Shown piece after piece: positions 42,800-43,313 of a stretch of DNA of 43,313 nt. Source of the stretch: Candidatus Cryosericum septentrionale (GTDB lineage: Bacteria > Caldisericota > Caldisericia > Cryosericales > Cryosericaceae). The stretch lies in the NCBI RefSeq assembly GCF_003570995.1, contig NZ_QXIY01000026.1, forward strand, positions 1 to 43,313, given 5' to 3'. Numbering within the stretch: position 1 is the stretch's first letter; the number at the start of each line of letters is the position of its first letter. A program made the position numbers and the translations under genes. Under the pieces are notes generated by a model. The model made no database searches. It saw only the letters and a list, made by a program, of their open reading frames with translations, and was not told the DNA's origin.

Positions 42800-43015
42800 C
42801 TATGAGATGAGCCACTTCAGGGCGGCTGCAAATAAGTAGTCCCAAGCGCCGATATATATGGCCCAGAATGCAACGAAGGCGATGATGGTCACTCCGGACT
42901 TCGTAAGTTCACGAGGCCGGGGCCACGTGACCCTATGCCGAATTTCTGTCCAAATAGACCGAATCCAGTTTTTGAAGCGTATACCTACCGGCTTGACTGT
43001 CTTTGTATTGCTCAC
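42800..43015 (-). CDS. secE: Preprotein translocase subunit SecE
   Basis: 71-residue SecE clamping the SecY channel. An amphipathic cytoplasmic helix (IRSIWTEIRHRVTWPRPREL) with the conserved VTWPxxxEL motif leads into one membrane helix (GVTIIAFVAFWAIYIGAW). I start at the GTG at 43015, with GGAGG about 5 nt upstream; the frame is open further but would run into tRNA-Trp. Position between tRNA-Trp and nusG is canonical. Confidence 0.96.
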   Translation of the reverse strand: MSNTKTVKPVGIRFKNWIRSIWTEIRHRVTWPRPRELTKSGVTIIAFVAFWAIYIGAWDYLFAAALKWLIS

Positions 43016-43036
43016 ACGTTCCTCCTCAAAGGAAGG

Positions 43037-43112
43037 TGGCAGGCCCGGAGGGGCTCGAACCCCCAACACTCGGTTTTGGAGACCGATGCTCTACCAGTTG
43101 AACTACGGGCCT
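43037..43112 (-). tRNA. tRNA-Trp (CCA)
   Basis: Complete cloverleaf on the minus strand: acceptor AGGCCCG pairs with CGGGCCT, the anticodon loop CTCCAAA carries CCA, and the T-loop is GGTTCGAGCCC. The discriminator is G and the 3' CCA is encoded. It lies between rpmG and secE, the common bacterial arrangement. Confidence 0.97.
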
Positions 43113-43128
43113 ACCTGGGGACTTGCAG

Positions 43129-43278
43129 TTACTTTGTCTCCTTGTGTTCCGTATGCTTTCTGCAATGCGAACAGTACTTGTTCACATGCACCTTGTCTGG
43201 GTCATTCTTTTTGTTCTTGACACTGGTGTAGTTGTGGTTCTTGCACACTGTGCACTCGAGCGTAATGATGTCTCGCAT
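43129..43278 (-). CDS. rpmG: 50S ribosomal protein L33
   Basis: 49-residue L33 of the zinc-binding (C+) type, with ligands C9, C12, C36 and C39 in CTVC and CSHC. The opening [17 protein letters not shown] and the [15 protein letters not shown] stretch are standard. The ATG is at 43278, 9 nt after the tuf stop, and TAA is at 43129-43131. The four-cysteine form implies zinc sufficiency; a zinc-free paralogue elsewhere is possible. Confidence 0.95.
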   Translation of the reverse strand: MRDIITLECTVCKNHNYTSVKNKKNDPDKVHVNKYCSHCRKHTEHKETK

Positions 43279-43287
43279 GGCAGCTAC

Positions 43288-43313
43288 CTACTCCAGAATC
43301 TTGGTGACGACGC
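43288..43313 (-). CDS. tuf: Elongation factor Tu (partial, last codons)
   Basis: The last eight codons at the right edge read VVTKILE and stop (TAG), the usual EF-Tu C-terminus. The following order rpmG-tRNA-Trp-secE-nusG is the normal neighbourhood of tuf. Only the context and this short match support the call. Confidence 0.7.

Noticed and set aside
1-43313. CRISPR arrays, insertion sequences, prophage or defence islands
   Set aside because: No regularly spaced repeats, transposase or integrase motifs, or terminal inverted repeats with target duplications were found by eye.

Overview
The window is dense core-genome bacterial DNA, roughly mid-50s percent GC by eye. It carries almost the whole peptidoglycan/division (dcw) cluster, a heat-shock operon, a macromolecular-synthesis block and a ribosomal-protein block. 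The gene orders are those of Gram-positive-like or deep-branching bacteria: ftsQ - two DUF881 genes - DUF1290 - ftsA - ftsZ - yggS; recO-glyQ-glyS-...-dnaG-rpoD; tuf-rpmG-tRNA-Trp-secE-nusG-rplK-rplA-rplJ-rplL. HrcA/CIRCE control, two-subunit GlyRS and a pyruvate phosphate dikinase fit the same picture. My guess is a little-studied phylum such as Caldisericota or a relative of Thermotogota/Firmicutes; sequence reading alone cannot prove this.

Layout. 1-1910 (minus): a peptide/nickel-type ABC importer, with a permease running off the left edge (oppC-like), a second permease (oppB-like), and the collapsed, frameshifted remnant of the substrate-binding protein gene. 2000-19668 (minus): one long unidirectional series reading mraZ-rsmH-ftsL-ftsI-murE-mraY-murD-ftsW-murG-murC-murB-ftsQ-DUF881-DUF881-DUF1290-ftsA-ftsZ-yggS-(small hypothetical). 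Most junctions overlap or nearly abut, murF is absent, and the series starts at a promoter overlapped by three GTGG repeats spaced 10 bp apart, the expected MraZ operator. 19734-22637 (minus): holB-ricT-mnmA with its own promoter. 22665-26521 (minus): grpE-dnaK-dnaJ with a sigma70-type promoter, a CIRCE element at the start of the transcript and an intrinsic terminator after dnaJ.

26543-38239 (plus): deoC-recO-glyQ-glyS-ppdK-dgt-dnaG-rpoD, then tRNA-Asn with its own promoter and a 36-nt perfect-palindrome terminator. 38455-38893 (minus): a GlsB/YeaQ-type membrane protein behind a leader holding two tiny overlapping reading frames. 39020-39971 (plus): ispE, apparently leaderless, converging on rplL with only 3 nt between the stops. 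39890-43313 (minus): tuf (last codons)-rpmG-tRNA-Trp-secE-nusG-rplK-rplA-(L10 leader plus attenuator)-rplJ-rplL.

Together these genes build and place the septal wall (MurB-E, MraY, MurG, FtsW/FtsI, FtsA/FtsZ), fold proteins under heat-shock control, and run the core of replication, transcription and translation. No CRISPR array, prophage, insertion sequence or defence system was seen. The unusual material is in regulation and small structures: a candidate leaderless MraZ-controlled dcw transcript, micro-ORFs ahead of glsB, terminator-type hairpins inside neighbouring coding sequences, a lysine-rich RpoD extension, and the decayed binding-protein gene.
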